This document shows positions 1-6,015 of a stretch of DNA of 10,455 bases, piece after piece. Positions within the stretch are counted from its first letter, which is position 1. Each line of letters begins with the position of its first letter. The notes under the pieces are model-generated. The model was not told the DNA's origin and searched no databases. It saw nothing but the letters and a program-made list of their open reading frames with translations. The stretch is from Chloroflexota bacterium (GTDB lineage: Bacteria; Chloroflexota; Dehalococcoidia; RBG-13-53-26): contig JAUWXW010000032.1 of assembly GCA_030616195.1 (NCBI GenBank), positions 1 through 10,455 of the forward strand, given 5' to 3'. The position numbers were made by a program, and so were the translations under genes.

Positions 1-1116
1 GGTAAAACCCCATTCAGGGTAGCCCTCCCAACTCGTCTTGAACTGGACCGCTGCGTCGTAGAAGGATTGACCGTCGAGGTTTCCCCCTGTTCCTATGGCT
101 CTCTCAAGTATCTCAAAGGCGGCATAGGCATTCTGGTATGCGTTGATGTAGCTTGAGCCGCTGCGGATTATGCTCTCGGCTTCGCTGGGCCGGTATTGGT
201 AGAGGCTCTCTCTGGCCATGCTGACGACCGGGGAGTCTTGGTTCCACCATCGACAAACACTGGTCCACAGCATCCCATCCAACGACGTTTCTCCACACAT
301 ACTCAGTATGAAACCCTGGAAAGTAATCCCGACGGACGTTCCCATAAAGGTAGCAGCATACCCCTTGGCGTGGAACTGCTTGATGAAAGTGCCGGTTGCC
401 ACACCGCCAGGACCAAAAACGATGTAGTCGCAATCCTTGAGGCGTTCCACCTCACCGCTCCAGCTCATCGTGTTTATGGGGGGGAGAAAACCGCCAGCCC
501 ACTCGAACTCGTCGGGATGATCCTGACAGTATTCGCGCAATCCTCTGTGCTGTTCCAGGGCATAAGGTTCATTCCACCCTACCAAGCCAATCTTCGGTAG
601 TCGCTGGTTGTAGTAGTCCCAATGATTCTCACTAACCCATGCCAAGAGAGTCTTGATCTCATTGGAGGGAGGGCAGTTGAACCGGAATACCCAGTCTGAC
701 GACGCGCCAGATGGGCTGGAGGTAATCGCAGCTGATGCTATGGGGACCTTGTCTCTCTCAGCAAAGGGTGCCAGGGTCTCTCCTACCGTGGGTAGCGGGG
801 TGATTATGATTTGCGCTCCTTTGTTTCTACACCACTCATACCCTGCTATGTCTCTGGAAGGATCATACTTCGTATCGTAACGGACGATGTCCAGAAATAT
901 ATCGGGGTGGATTCTGTTCTGATGCTTGGCGAAGTCGTCTATGGCGTACACAATAGGGATCATGGCCGGTGCTGCTGGACCTGTCATGTCTGTGATGTCT
1001 CCCATCGTGATGACAACCTTTTTCCGTTGCTTTTCCACGGCGCAACCGAACGAGAGGGTTGTCAACAGGGCCAAGACCAGAAAAGGAGCAAGTGCGTTTT
1101 TCCAACTATGGTTCAT
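1..1116 (-). CDS. ABC transporter substrate-binding lipoprotein (LIV/amide type), C-terminus outside window
   Basis: The frame is open from an ATG at 1116 to the left edge, giving 372 codons with no stop, so the gene is cut by the window. The N-terminus is a lipoprotein signal peptide: MNHSWKN, then a hydrophobic stretch (residues about 8-23), then SFGC with Cys25 as the likely lipidated residue. The lipobox is imperfect (S-F-G-C). After it, VVITMGDITDMTGPAAPA (about 34-51) matches the start of type 1 periplasmic binding folds (LivJ/LivK, Peripla_BP_6), which usually begin 'G...dlTGp'. Further typical segments are QIIITPLPTVGETLAPFAE and VPIASAAITSS, the strand-then-'pvis/ias' pattern of this fold. 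It should bind an amino acid, amide or other small ligand outside the membrane for an ABC importer; the ligand cannot be told. No permease or ATPase genes are visible. There is no good Shine-Dalgarno before the ATG. The frame is also open far upstream (see findings), but the signal peptide favours 1116. Confidence 0.88.
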   Translation of the reverse strand, partial: MNHSWKNALAPFLVLALLTTLSFGCAVEKQRKKVVITMGDITDMTGPAAPAMIPIVYAIDDFAKHQNRIHPDIFLDIVRYDTKYDPSRDIAGYEWCRNKGAQIIITPLPTVGETLAPFAERDKVPIASAAITSSPSGASSDWVFRFNCPPSNEIKTLLAWVSENHWDYYNQRLPKIGLVGWNEPYALEQHRGLREYCQDHPDEFEWAGGFLPPINTMSWSGEVERLKDCDYIVFGPGGVATGTFIKQFHAKGYAATFMGTSVGITFQGFILSMCGETSLDGMLWTSVCRWWNQDSPVVSMARESLYQYRPSEAESIIRSGSSYINAYQNAYAAFEILERAIGTGGNLDGQSFYDAAVQFKTSWEGYPEWGFT

Positions 1117-1132
1117 TGACCAGTCCGCAAAT

Positions 1133-1138
1133 ATTGTA
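1133..1138 (-). promoter_or_regulatory. Possible extended -10 box for the binding-protein gene
   Basis: The minus strand reads TGGTACAAT, an extended -10 (TGn plus TACAAT, one mismatch to TATAAT). It ends 16 bases before the ATG at 1116. No recognisable -35 lies at the right distance. Transcription from here would leave a leader of only about 10 bases, which fits the lack of a Shine-Dalgarno sequence but is not proof of a leaderless message. Confidence 0.3.
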
Positions 1139-1522
1139 CCACTTGTTGAGGTAGAGTTCCCGGCGTTAGTGCTGGCTGGATAGCCGCAGGAATTGGTCAT
1201 TCCATCTGCTCCAAATTGAAGGCATTTCCGAGCCCTTGGCCTGAACTGCAATTCTGCGTCGGCACCCCCGTTTTGCAGCACCCTTGTCCCGCATTCCCAG
1301 ATGCCTTCATCGCCACTGGACAAAAGTGGCCCTATTGTCTTGCAGTTTGCCAGGATTACTGAGTCCCCCGTAAGGCATAGAGTCTTCTGAAATTGGATAC
1401 TGGCCAAGACTTCAGAGAGTCTTACGACGAAAGCCCTCGTTCGGCGACGGAGAAAGTGATCCTTGAGAAGGGACTGAACAATCTAGCGAAGCGTTTACTT
1501 CAGCTACCTTGCAGGGCCTACA

Positions 1523-1551
1523 TTGCTTCCGAACAACGATAGGCGTAGAAT
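1523..1551 (+). promoter_or_regulatory. Candidate promoter for the methyltransferase gene
   Basis: TTGCTT at 1523-1528 (three of six bases match the -35 consensus) is followed after 17 bases by TAGAAT at 1546-1551 (five of six match the -10). The predicted start of transcription, about 1558, falls inside the palindrome at 1553-1572. The leader would be about 35 bases. The call is by eye only. Confidence 0.35.
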
Positions 1552-1552
1552 G

Positions 1553-1572
1553 CAGGCTAGCCGACTAGCCTG
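1553..1572. promoter_or_regulatory. Perfect 8-bp inverted repeat, operator-like
   Basis: CAGGCTAG (1553-1560) and CTAGCCTG (1565-1572) are perfect reverse complements around a 4-base centre, CCGA. The repeat starts two bases after the candidate -10 and ends 20 bases before the methyltransferase ATG. It is not followed by a run of T, so it does not look like an intrinsic terminator. Its position on the predicted transcription start suits a dimeric repressor site; a leader hairpin is the alternative. Confidence 0.4.
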
Positions 1573-1592
1573 ATGAAATAGCCCTGACAACA

Positions 1593-2276
1593 ATGACAAC
1601 GCATGGTGACTTCAGGAAGACTTTTGCATCGCCAGCCTACTACATGGAAAGGGTCTGGAGGAGACGGGCGCGGTTCTACGATCCGTTCATGAAGCTAGTC
1701 TTCCTTCCTTGTGGTGGTGAGGGTAGTTTTAGAAGAAGGTGTGTGGATTTCGCTAGTCCTGCAGAAGGGGATCGGATTTTGGATATATGCTGCGGCACAG
1801 GTACACTGACATCTCTGATAGCAGCGCGTGTTGAGCATGACGGCCAAGTGATTGGTGTGGATCTGTCTGAATCCGTGCTTGAGATAGCCAGAAAAAAGAG
1901 ACGGAATGTCCCGGTTACATTCCAAAAAGCTGAGGCCGAAAACTTGCCCTTCGCTTCAGCCAGGTTCGACAAGTGCTTCATTTCCTTTGGACTGCACGAA
2001 ATGCCTAAGCAAGCCAGGCAAAATACCCTAGGAGAGATCCGTAGGACTTTGAGGTCCGGTGGTCGCCTCTTTGTAGTTGACTACAATTTGCCTGCTGGGG
2101 CGTTGGCCAGGTTTGCGATCAAGGTCTTCGTGAAGCTTGTCGAGGATAAGGCGGTCTACCAAATGCTCTTGGACGGTAGCCTTCTGGCGGAGGTCGAAGA
2201 AGCCGGTCTTGCCCTCAAGAGACGAGAGCTCATTTGCAGCGGCATGATTCAGTTGATCGAAGCACTGAATCCATAG
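1593..2276 (+). CDS. Class I SAM-dependent methyltransferase, UbiE/MenG-like
   Basis: This 227-residue protein has the Rossmann-type methyltransferase order. RFYDPFM (27-33) resembles the 'YD..N/F' region at the start of UbiE/MenG-family enzymes. Motif I is ILDICCGTGTL (62-72), the SAM-binding glycine loop. The acidic residue ending strand 2 is Asp90 in GVDLS. AENLPF (115-120) is the motif preceding strand 4, FDKCFISFGLHE (125-136) is strand 4, and LRSGGRLFVVDY (153-164) is strand 5. Length is close to the usual 230-250. The substrate is uncertain: quinone-ring methylation is one possibility, given the respiratory genes nearby, but many UbiE-like proteins act on other small molecules. The ATG at 1593 has no clear Shine-Dalgarno. 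No ATG lies upstream in frame, and the next one (1644) would remove part of the conserved N-terminal region. It stands alone on the plus strand. Confidence 0.85.
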   Translation: MTTHGDFRKTFASPAYYMERVWRRRARFYDPFMKLVFLPCGGEGSFRRRCVDFASPAEGDRILDICCGTGTLTSLIAARVEHDGQVIGVDLSESVLEIARKKRRNVPVTFQKAEAENLPFASARFDKCFISFGLHEMPKQARQNTLGEIRRTLRSGGRLFVVDYNLPAGALARFAIKVFVKLVEDKAVYQMLLDGSLLAEVEEAGLALKRRELICSGMIQLIEALNP

Positions 2277-2334
2277 TATGTGCGACAATTGAATGACCAT
2301 CTTCGGCAGCTCTTGGACACGCAGGGTGTGAACC

Positions 2335-2382
2335 TTCTGGCTGCACGATCGGGCGGATTGTGACCAGCTTAGTCAGCCAGAA
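2335..2382. repeat. 9-bp inverted repeat in a convergent spacer
   Basis: TTCTGGCTG (2335-2343) and CAGCCAGAA (2374-2382) are perfect reverse complements 30 bases apart. They sit between the 3' ends of the methyltransferase and the small minus-strand gene; the right arm lies in the last codons of the latter. The position suits a shared stop for converging transcripts, but the long loop and lack of T-runs make it an unusual terminator. Chance is possible. Confidence 0.25.
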
Positions 2383-2611
2383 TCCTCTCCTCTAGCAAGC
2401 GGTTTAACGCCTCTAGCACTTCCTCCTTTGAGCCTCGGCCTCTCCACATTGCCTCGGGAACGTTGAACAATAACCACTTCTTACGGATGCCTTTGGCAGC
2501 CACGAGAACGAACTCCTCTGTTTTGCGGTCTTGTGAAATCTCTATCATGCCCTTATTCTTCAGCCCCCGCCTCCACAGCATACTTCTAACCTTTGTTTCC
2601 TCAAGCTCCAT
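2369..2611 (-). CDS. Small uncharacterised protein, 80 residues
   Basis: I do not recognise a family. The protein is short and charged, with no signal peptide or membrane segment. It starts MELEETKVRSMLWRRGL, has a middle that looks like beta strands (EEFVLVAAKG, KKWLLFNVP) and ends in a likely helix (SKEEVLEALNRLLEERIL, about 61-78). A small alpha/beta domain fits. It is called real because a strong ribosome site, GGGAGG (complement of 2621-2626), lies 9 bases before the ATG, and a promoter-like pair precedes that. The gene is isolated: it converges with the methyltransferase and has a gene-poor stretch upstream. No function can be given. Confidence 0.65.
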   Translation of the reverse strand: MELEETKVRSMLWRRGLKNKGMIEISQDRKTEEFVLVAAKGIRKKWLLFNVPEAMWRGRGSKEEVLEALNRLLEERILAD

Positions 2612-2663
2612 TCGATTTTCCCTCCCTTTTAACTAGGATCCTCCGCTTCGACTCTCAGCGCCC

Positions 2664-2693
2664 ATGGTACGTATAATTTCGTTCAGCTGTCAA
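2664..2693 (-). promoter_or_regulatory. Candidate promoter for the 80-residue protein gene
   Basis: On the minus strand a perfect -35 hexamer TTGACA (complement of 2688-2693) is followed after 18 bases by TACCAT (complement of 2664-2669, four of six matches to TATAAT). The leader to the ATG at 2611 would be about 46 bases and contains the strong ribosome site. On the opposite strand the same short region carries a perfect TATAAT at 2672-2677, but with a poor -35. Confidence 0.4.
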
Positions 2694-2723
2694 GCCGCAC
2701 GCCACTGCTTCCGGAAGCCCTGG

Positions 2724-2756
2724 GAGGACATGAAGAGGACATAAAGAGGAATAGAA
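2724..2756. repeat. Three imperfect 11-bp tandem repeats
   Basis: GAGGACATGAA (2724-2734), GAGGACATAAA (2735-2745) and GAGGAATAGAA (2746-2756) follow one another directly, and the next bases begin GAGAG. The first two differ at one position and the third at three from the second. The 11-base period is about one helical turn, so each copy would present the same DNA face. Function unknown. Confidence 0.5.
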
Positions 2757-3072
2757 GAGAGACTGGCGGAAGTCGGAGAGATAATCTCGGAGCGATCTCC
2801 CTGAACAACTGATCGTTCTGCTAGGTCATAATGGTCAGCTGACGACAGCCCTGGCGGGCATGCCATTGCACAGAGAAGTCCAAAATGTATAAGGGTCACA
2901 AAAGCCTATCTTGTTCAGTAGATAGCAAGGATCCGTATTCTTGCGAGACTTACGGAATCCGGGCACTTTGCGCACCTGGCAATACCAAACACCTTGTTGC
3001 ACTTCATTAACCCTATCCCAGGTCAAGGCCGGGCTCTATTTAGCTTCTTGTTAAGTTAGCCTGTTTACGACG

Positions 3073-3103
3073 CCCCCTTTCTGCCACAAAAAAGGGGGGG
3101 CAG
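3073..3103 (-). terminator. Alternative hairpins downstream of tRNA-Gly, possible termination or processing site
   Basis: On the minus strand, starting about 32 bases past the tRNA 3' end, two stems compete. One is an 8-bp stem of CCCCCTTT (complement of 3091-3098) with AAAGGGGG (complement of 3073-3080). The other is a 5-bp stem of CTGCC (complement of 3099-3103) with GGCAG (complement of 3081-3085). No T-run follows, so a classical Rho-independent terminator is doubtful. The location behind the last gene of the run is the main argument for a role in ending the transcript. Confidence 0.3.
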
Positions 3104-3134
3104 ATGTCCAGTTATGGTGTCGATCTACGAAGGA

Positions 3135-3210
3135 TGGAGCGGGAGACCGGACTCGAACCGGCGACAGCCTGCTTGGAAGGCAGGAACTCTACCAACTGAG
3201 TTACTCCCGC
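3135..3210 (-). tRNA. tRNA-Gly, anticodon TCC
   Basis: The minus strand folds into a full cloverleaf. The acceptor stem is GCGGGAG paired with CTCCCGC (seven pairs). The D arm is ACTC-AGTTGGTA-GAGT. The anticodon stem is CCTGC/GCAGG around loop CTTCCAA, so the anticodon is TCC (complement of 3175-3177), reading GGA and possibly other glycine codons. The T arm is GCCGG-TTCGAGT-CCGGT, with one G-T pair at its base. The discriminator base is T, as usual for bacterial tRNA-Gly, and the terminal CCA is encoded (complement of 3135-3137). Without CCA the gene is 3138-3210. It begins only 11 bases after the stop codon of the lipoprotein gene, and I see no -10 box in the gap, so co-transcription followed by processing is likely. 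Confidence 0.96.
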
Positions 3211-3221
3211 ACCGGCTTTGA

Positions 3222-4082
3222 TCATTCAGCCAAATCAAAGTATGAGAAATCGTCAATATACATAGAGGTGGTGCCTTCCACAAACTCCCCTTTGGCCTCA
3301 GCCTCGGGCTCAAAGCACTCACCCTTCATCACCGTTAAGTCAATTGTCGTTAAGTCATCCTTGATATTTGCCAGAGTATCCTCGTCTTTGGCAGCACCAG
3401 GAACGTCAAACTTGTAAACTGCATTCACTCTCAGCGTGTTTTCATCCTTTTTCTCTACAGACATCCCCAGGGCAGCCAGGTCATCATACAGAACCACGTT
3501 CTTTTCGATCCCAGCCATCACTCCAACGGGCAGTCTATCGATAATTCCTTTAATAGATGGGTCTTTATATAGCGAGTAGCTTCCCTCCTTGCCCTTGTAT
3601 ACCTCGATACATCTCTCTACTAGTTGCTTGCCACCCACCACCACACTTCTGTTGTACAGAGCTACCGCTATCTCCTTACCGCCCTCTGTCTTTGTCAACC
3701 TGGGAACTCCCAGATACGAGTCCCCATCGTAACCGGTATCCTTCAGGTTTTCCTCTATATCCTTAAGAATGAAATCCCCGGTGACAATGGTTACGTTGCC
3801 CAGGGCAGGAGTAGCTGCTCTGGCAAAAAACTGGACCTCGCCAGCCCTTATGCCCCCCAAATCATTAAGCCAATCAGCCTCTTCGCCTTTCCACTCCTGC
3901 CAGACCGTATAAAAGTCCGTTCCTAACGCTTCAACATCCCAGAAGACAAAGGCGGGTGAGTCCTTGGGCACCATTTTCACCAGATCGACCGGCCCTCCGC
4001 CCCCGCCTCCACCACAAGAAGAGCCCACACCAGCACTCAGCAAAGTTAACACCACCATTGCTATGATAACCTTAGACTTCAT
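3222..4082 (-). CDS. Putative lipoprotein of unknown function with poly-glycine linker
   Basis: The chosen start, ATG at 4082, gives 286 residues and a clean signal peptide: MKSK, then a hydrophobic core (about 5-18), then GSSC with Cys23 as the probable lipidation site. A GGAGG ribosome site (complement of 4088-4092) lies 5 bases upstream. A longer frame from 4118 would add 12 charged residues ahead of the signal peptide and is less likely. Seven glycines (24-30) follow the cysteine as a flexible tether; they use several different glycine codons, so the run is not a simple repeat. The mature part begins LVKMVPKDSPAFVFWDV, reminiscent of DUF3352-like lipoproteins, which open with a 'P.ds..y' motif, but I cannot confirm the family. 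No catalytic motif or further membrane segment is visible. It lies 160 bases after glmS and directly ahead of tRNA-Gly. The likely location is the outer face of the membrane. Confidence 0.8.
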   Translation of the reverse strand: MKSKVIIAMVVLTLLSAGVGSSCGGGGGGGPVDLVKMVPKDSPAFVFWDVEALGTDFYTVWQEWKGEEADWLNDLGGIRAGEVQFFARAATPALGNVTIVTGDFILKDIEENLKDTGYDGDSYLGVPRLTKTEGGKEIAVALYNRSVVVGGKQLVERCIEVYKGKEGSYSLYKDPSIKGIIDRLPVGVMAGIEKNVVLYDDLAALGMSVEKKDENTLRVNAVYKFDVPGAAKDEDTLANIKDDLTTIDLTVMKGECFEPEAEAKGEFVEGTTSMYIDDFSYFDLAE

Positions 4083-4098
4083 ATAAACCTCCAACTCC

Positions 4099-4127
4099 TC
4101 GTCGGAGCCGCCATGCAACTCCGACGA
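4099..4127 (-). promoter_or_regulatory. 9-bp hairpin in the leader of the lipoprotein gene
   Basis: TCGTCGGAG (4099-4107) and CTCCGACGA (4119-4127) pair perfectly around an 11-base loop. On the transcript the hairpin ends 6 bases before the GGAGG ribosome site of the lipoprotein gene. It would bury the alternative upstream ATG at 4118, which supports the start at 4082. There is no T-run, so it is not a standard terminator. It could be an operator in DNA or a leader structure affecting stability or translation. Confidence 0.4.
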
Positions 4128-4242
4128 AGGTAATTCTTTGCGTCACTGTTTGTGCAGAGCAAAGGTGTATCCTTGGCATAAACAGCAGAAAGGCTTATCC
4201 TGTTTGCCCTCAAACATTCCCTGCCCAACCCTTCACCAGCAT

Positions 4243-6015
4243 CTACTTCACAGTGACTGACTTGGCCAGATTGCGAGGTCTATCAGGGTCTTTGCCCCGG
4301 GCTACCGCCAAATGATAGGCCAGAAGCTGAAGTGGCACGATGGTTACCAGCGGGTAGAAAATCTCTTCCACGCTGTCGATCTCAATCCACTCGTCGAAGA
4401 GTGGATGTCTTTCTTCTGATACGCCAATGATAAAGGCACCACGCGCTTTGGTTTCGGCAGCGTTGGCTAACGTCTCCTCAAAGGTATAGTCTTTAGGACA
4501 GATAACCACTACCGGCGTCCCTTCCTCAATCAAAGCAAGCGTGCCATGTTTCAGTTCGCCGGCCGGCATGCCTTCAGCATGGATGTAGGAGATCTCTTTC
4601 AGCTTAAGGGCTCCCTCAGCGGCAATAGCGAAGTTGATCCCCCTGGCTATGTAATAAAAATCGTTTTTGTCCTTGGTCCGCTCTGCCAGTTCCCTGAGTC
4701 TTACACCATTCCTGCTGAGTATCTCCTCAATCTTAGGGCAGAGATCATCCCTCAGCTTCTCCACGCCTTCCTCCAGCCTGTTGGCCATGGTAAAAGCCAA
4801 CAGGTAGAGGATAGCTAACTGACTCATAAAGGATTTGGTGGCAGCCACGCCTATCTCTGGACCACAATTGAGATAAATGACCCGATCGCTCATTCTAGCT
4901 ATGGAAGAGCCAACCATATTGACCAGAGAGAAAATGGTAGCCCCGTTTGCCTTGGCTTTCTTCACGCCTTCAACCACATCGGCAGTCTCTCCACTTTGAG
5001 AAACGGCTATTACTAACGTATTCTTATCAACAGAGTCGGAGAAGTAGTGGAATTCAGAAGCCATAATTACGTCGCAGAACTTGCCAGCAAGTTTGGAGAA
5101 GAGGTATCTTCCCACCAGAGCAGCATATCTGGAGGTACCACAGGCAGTGATCACCACCTGTTTTGCCCTCAGAATATCCATCGCCATCTCCAAGATGAGG
5201 TTCTTATCCTGCATCAAAGCGCAGCGCATTGCCTCAGGGGCTTCAGTTATCTCTTTCATCATGAAGAAGTCATGGCCCTGTTTAGTAGCTCGATCCCACT
5301 TCCAGTCGATCTGTGTAAACTCTTTCTCGATTTGTTTCCCCTGACTATCGAGAAAAGTAATGTCTCCAGCCAATACCACCGTTTCACCGTCTTCCAAGAA
5401 AGCAACCCTATTGGTTTGCTCCAGGAAGGCAAGGGCATCGCTGGCAACAAACTTCCTGTCCCCATCCACTCCAACCACCAGCGGACTATCCTTACGGGTA
5501 GCCACCATCTTCCCTGGCTCCTTGACGGAGATAGCCAGCAAGGCATAAGACCCCTTGAGCTGCCCTATCGCCTGCAGCACAGCTTGTTCCAAAGAAGCTC
5601 CTGCTTCCATATATTCCTCAATAAGATGAGGGATTACTTCGGTATCAGTCTGTGAGACAAAAACATGTTTCGGCTCAAGCTGGGCACGAAGAGCTTCATA
5701 ATTCTCTATAATCCCATTGTGGACTACGGCTATCTCTCCCTTACAATCGAGGTGGGGATGGGCATTTGCGGCAGTAACGCCACCGTGGGTTGCCCAGCGT
5801 ACGTGCCCAATTCCCATACTTCCCGCGAGTTTGTCCAGGCGATGTTTCTGCCGTACCTCGTCCAGTTTGCCCGTATCTTTCCCATAGCGGAGCTTGCCAT
5901 CAACAATAGTGGCTACCCCAGCCGAGTCATACCCCCTGTATTCCAGGCTTTCGAGCCCCTTTAGCAGGAGAGGAGTGGCTCGCTCCTTCCCAACAATGCC
6001 GATTATTCCGCACAT
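4243..6015 (-). CDS. glmS: Glutamine--fructose-6-phosphate aminotransferase (isomerizing)
   Basis: This cytoplasmic enzyme makes glucosamine-6-phosphate from fructose-6-phosphate and glutamine, the first step to UDP-GlcNAc. The 590 residues match the family length (about 600-610). The N-terminal glutaminase begins MCGIIGIVG, with Cys2 as the nucleophile after Met removal. Conserved parts follow: EYRGYDSAG (25-33), GHVRWATHG (70-78), HNGIIENY (99-106) and TDTEV (123-127). The isomerase half has two SIS domains: ACGTSRYAALVGRY and SQSGETADV in the first, and EGMPAGELKHGTLALI in the second, with the His of KHG as in E. coli His504. It ends DRPRNLAKSVTVK, where Lys585 matches the sugar-binding lysine (E. 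coli Lys603). The ATG overlaps the stop of the upstream GlmU-like gene by one base (TAATG), and GGAG sits 8 bases upstream, suggesting coupled translation. There is no room for a glmS ribozyme leader. Confidence 0.98.
   Translation of the reverse strand: MCGIIGIVGKERATPLLLKGLESLEYRGYDSAGVATIVDGKLRYGKDTGKLDEVRQKHRLDKLAGSMGIGHVRWATHGGVTAANAHPHLDCKGEIAVVHNGIIENYEALRAQLEPKHVFVSQTDTEVIPHLIEEYMEAGASLEQAVLQAIGQLKGSYALLAISVKEPGKMVATRKDSPLVVGVDGDRKFVASDALAFLEQTNRVAFLEDGETVVLAGDITFLDSQGKQIEKEFTQIDWKWDRATKQGHDFFMMKEITEAPEAMRCALMQDKNLILEMAMDILRAKQVVITACGTSRYAALVGRYLFSKLAGKFCDVIMASEFHYFSDSVDKNTLVIAVSQSGETADVVEGVKKAKANGATIFSLVNMVGSSIARMSDRVIYLNCGPEIGVAATKSFMSQLAILYLLAFTMANRLEEGVEKLRDDLCPKIEEILSRNGVRLRELAERTKDKNDFYYIARGINFAIAAEGALKLKEISYIHAEGMPAGELKHGTLALIEEGTPVVVICPKDYTFEETLANAAETKARGAFIIGVSEERHPLFDEWIEIDSVEEIFYPLVTIVPLQLLAYHLAVARGKDPDRPRNLAKSVTVK

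Larger units (their letters stand above)
1117..1592. other. 476-base spacer between divergent genes
   Basis: This spacer separates the minus-strand binding-protein gene from the plus-strand methyltransferase. I see no RNA gene or confident protein gene in it. On the minus strand the binding-protein frame stays open from 1482 (after a TAG at 1485-1483) down to the start codon. On the plus strand a short frame from about 1381 to the TAG at 1540-1542 contains a coding-like stretch (EKVILEKGLNNLAKRLLQ), but it has no ATG or GTG start and no ribosome site. It may be a decayed remnant or chance. The right end holds the promoter and palindrome listed separately. Confidence 0.5.
2612..3134. other. 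Gene-poor spacer of about 520 bases
   Basis: No convincing gene is visible. Two short minus-strand frames (2690-2899 and 2835-3026, the second needing a TTG start) overlap each other, lack ribosome sites and resemble nothing I know. Contents that can be seen: promoter-like motifs at 2664-2693, a purine-rich part with 11-bp tandem repeats at 2724-2756, a 10-bp palindrome GTCAGCTGAC at 2834-2843, and an imperfect hairpin (arms 2929-2937 and 2951-2960, one bulged base). Near the tRNA there is a C/T-rich hairpin at 3073-3103. An unrecognised small RNA or a decayed gene is possible. Confidence 0.5.

Noticed and set aside
196..600. Plus-strand open frame of 134 codons (and several others in 113-1183)
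   Set aside because: They lie opposite or out of frame with the binding-protein gene, which has a signal peptide and family motifs; the other frames show no domain or ribosome site.
2690..3026. Two small overlapping minus-strand frames (69 and 63 codons)
   Set aside because: Different frames, no ribosome site, one needs TTG, and neither resembles a known family; joining them as one broken gene has no support.
3135..3210. tRNA gene as an integration (att) site for a mobile element
   Set aside because: No integrase gene is visible and I saw no second copy of the tRNA 3' end in the window.
5047..5655. Plus-strand open frame of 202 codons inside glmS
   Set aside because: Antisense to a strongly conserved part of glmS, with no ribosome site and no recognisable motifs; a shadow of the real gene.
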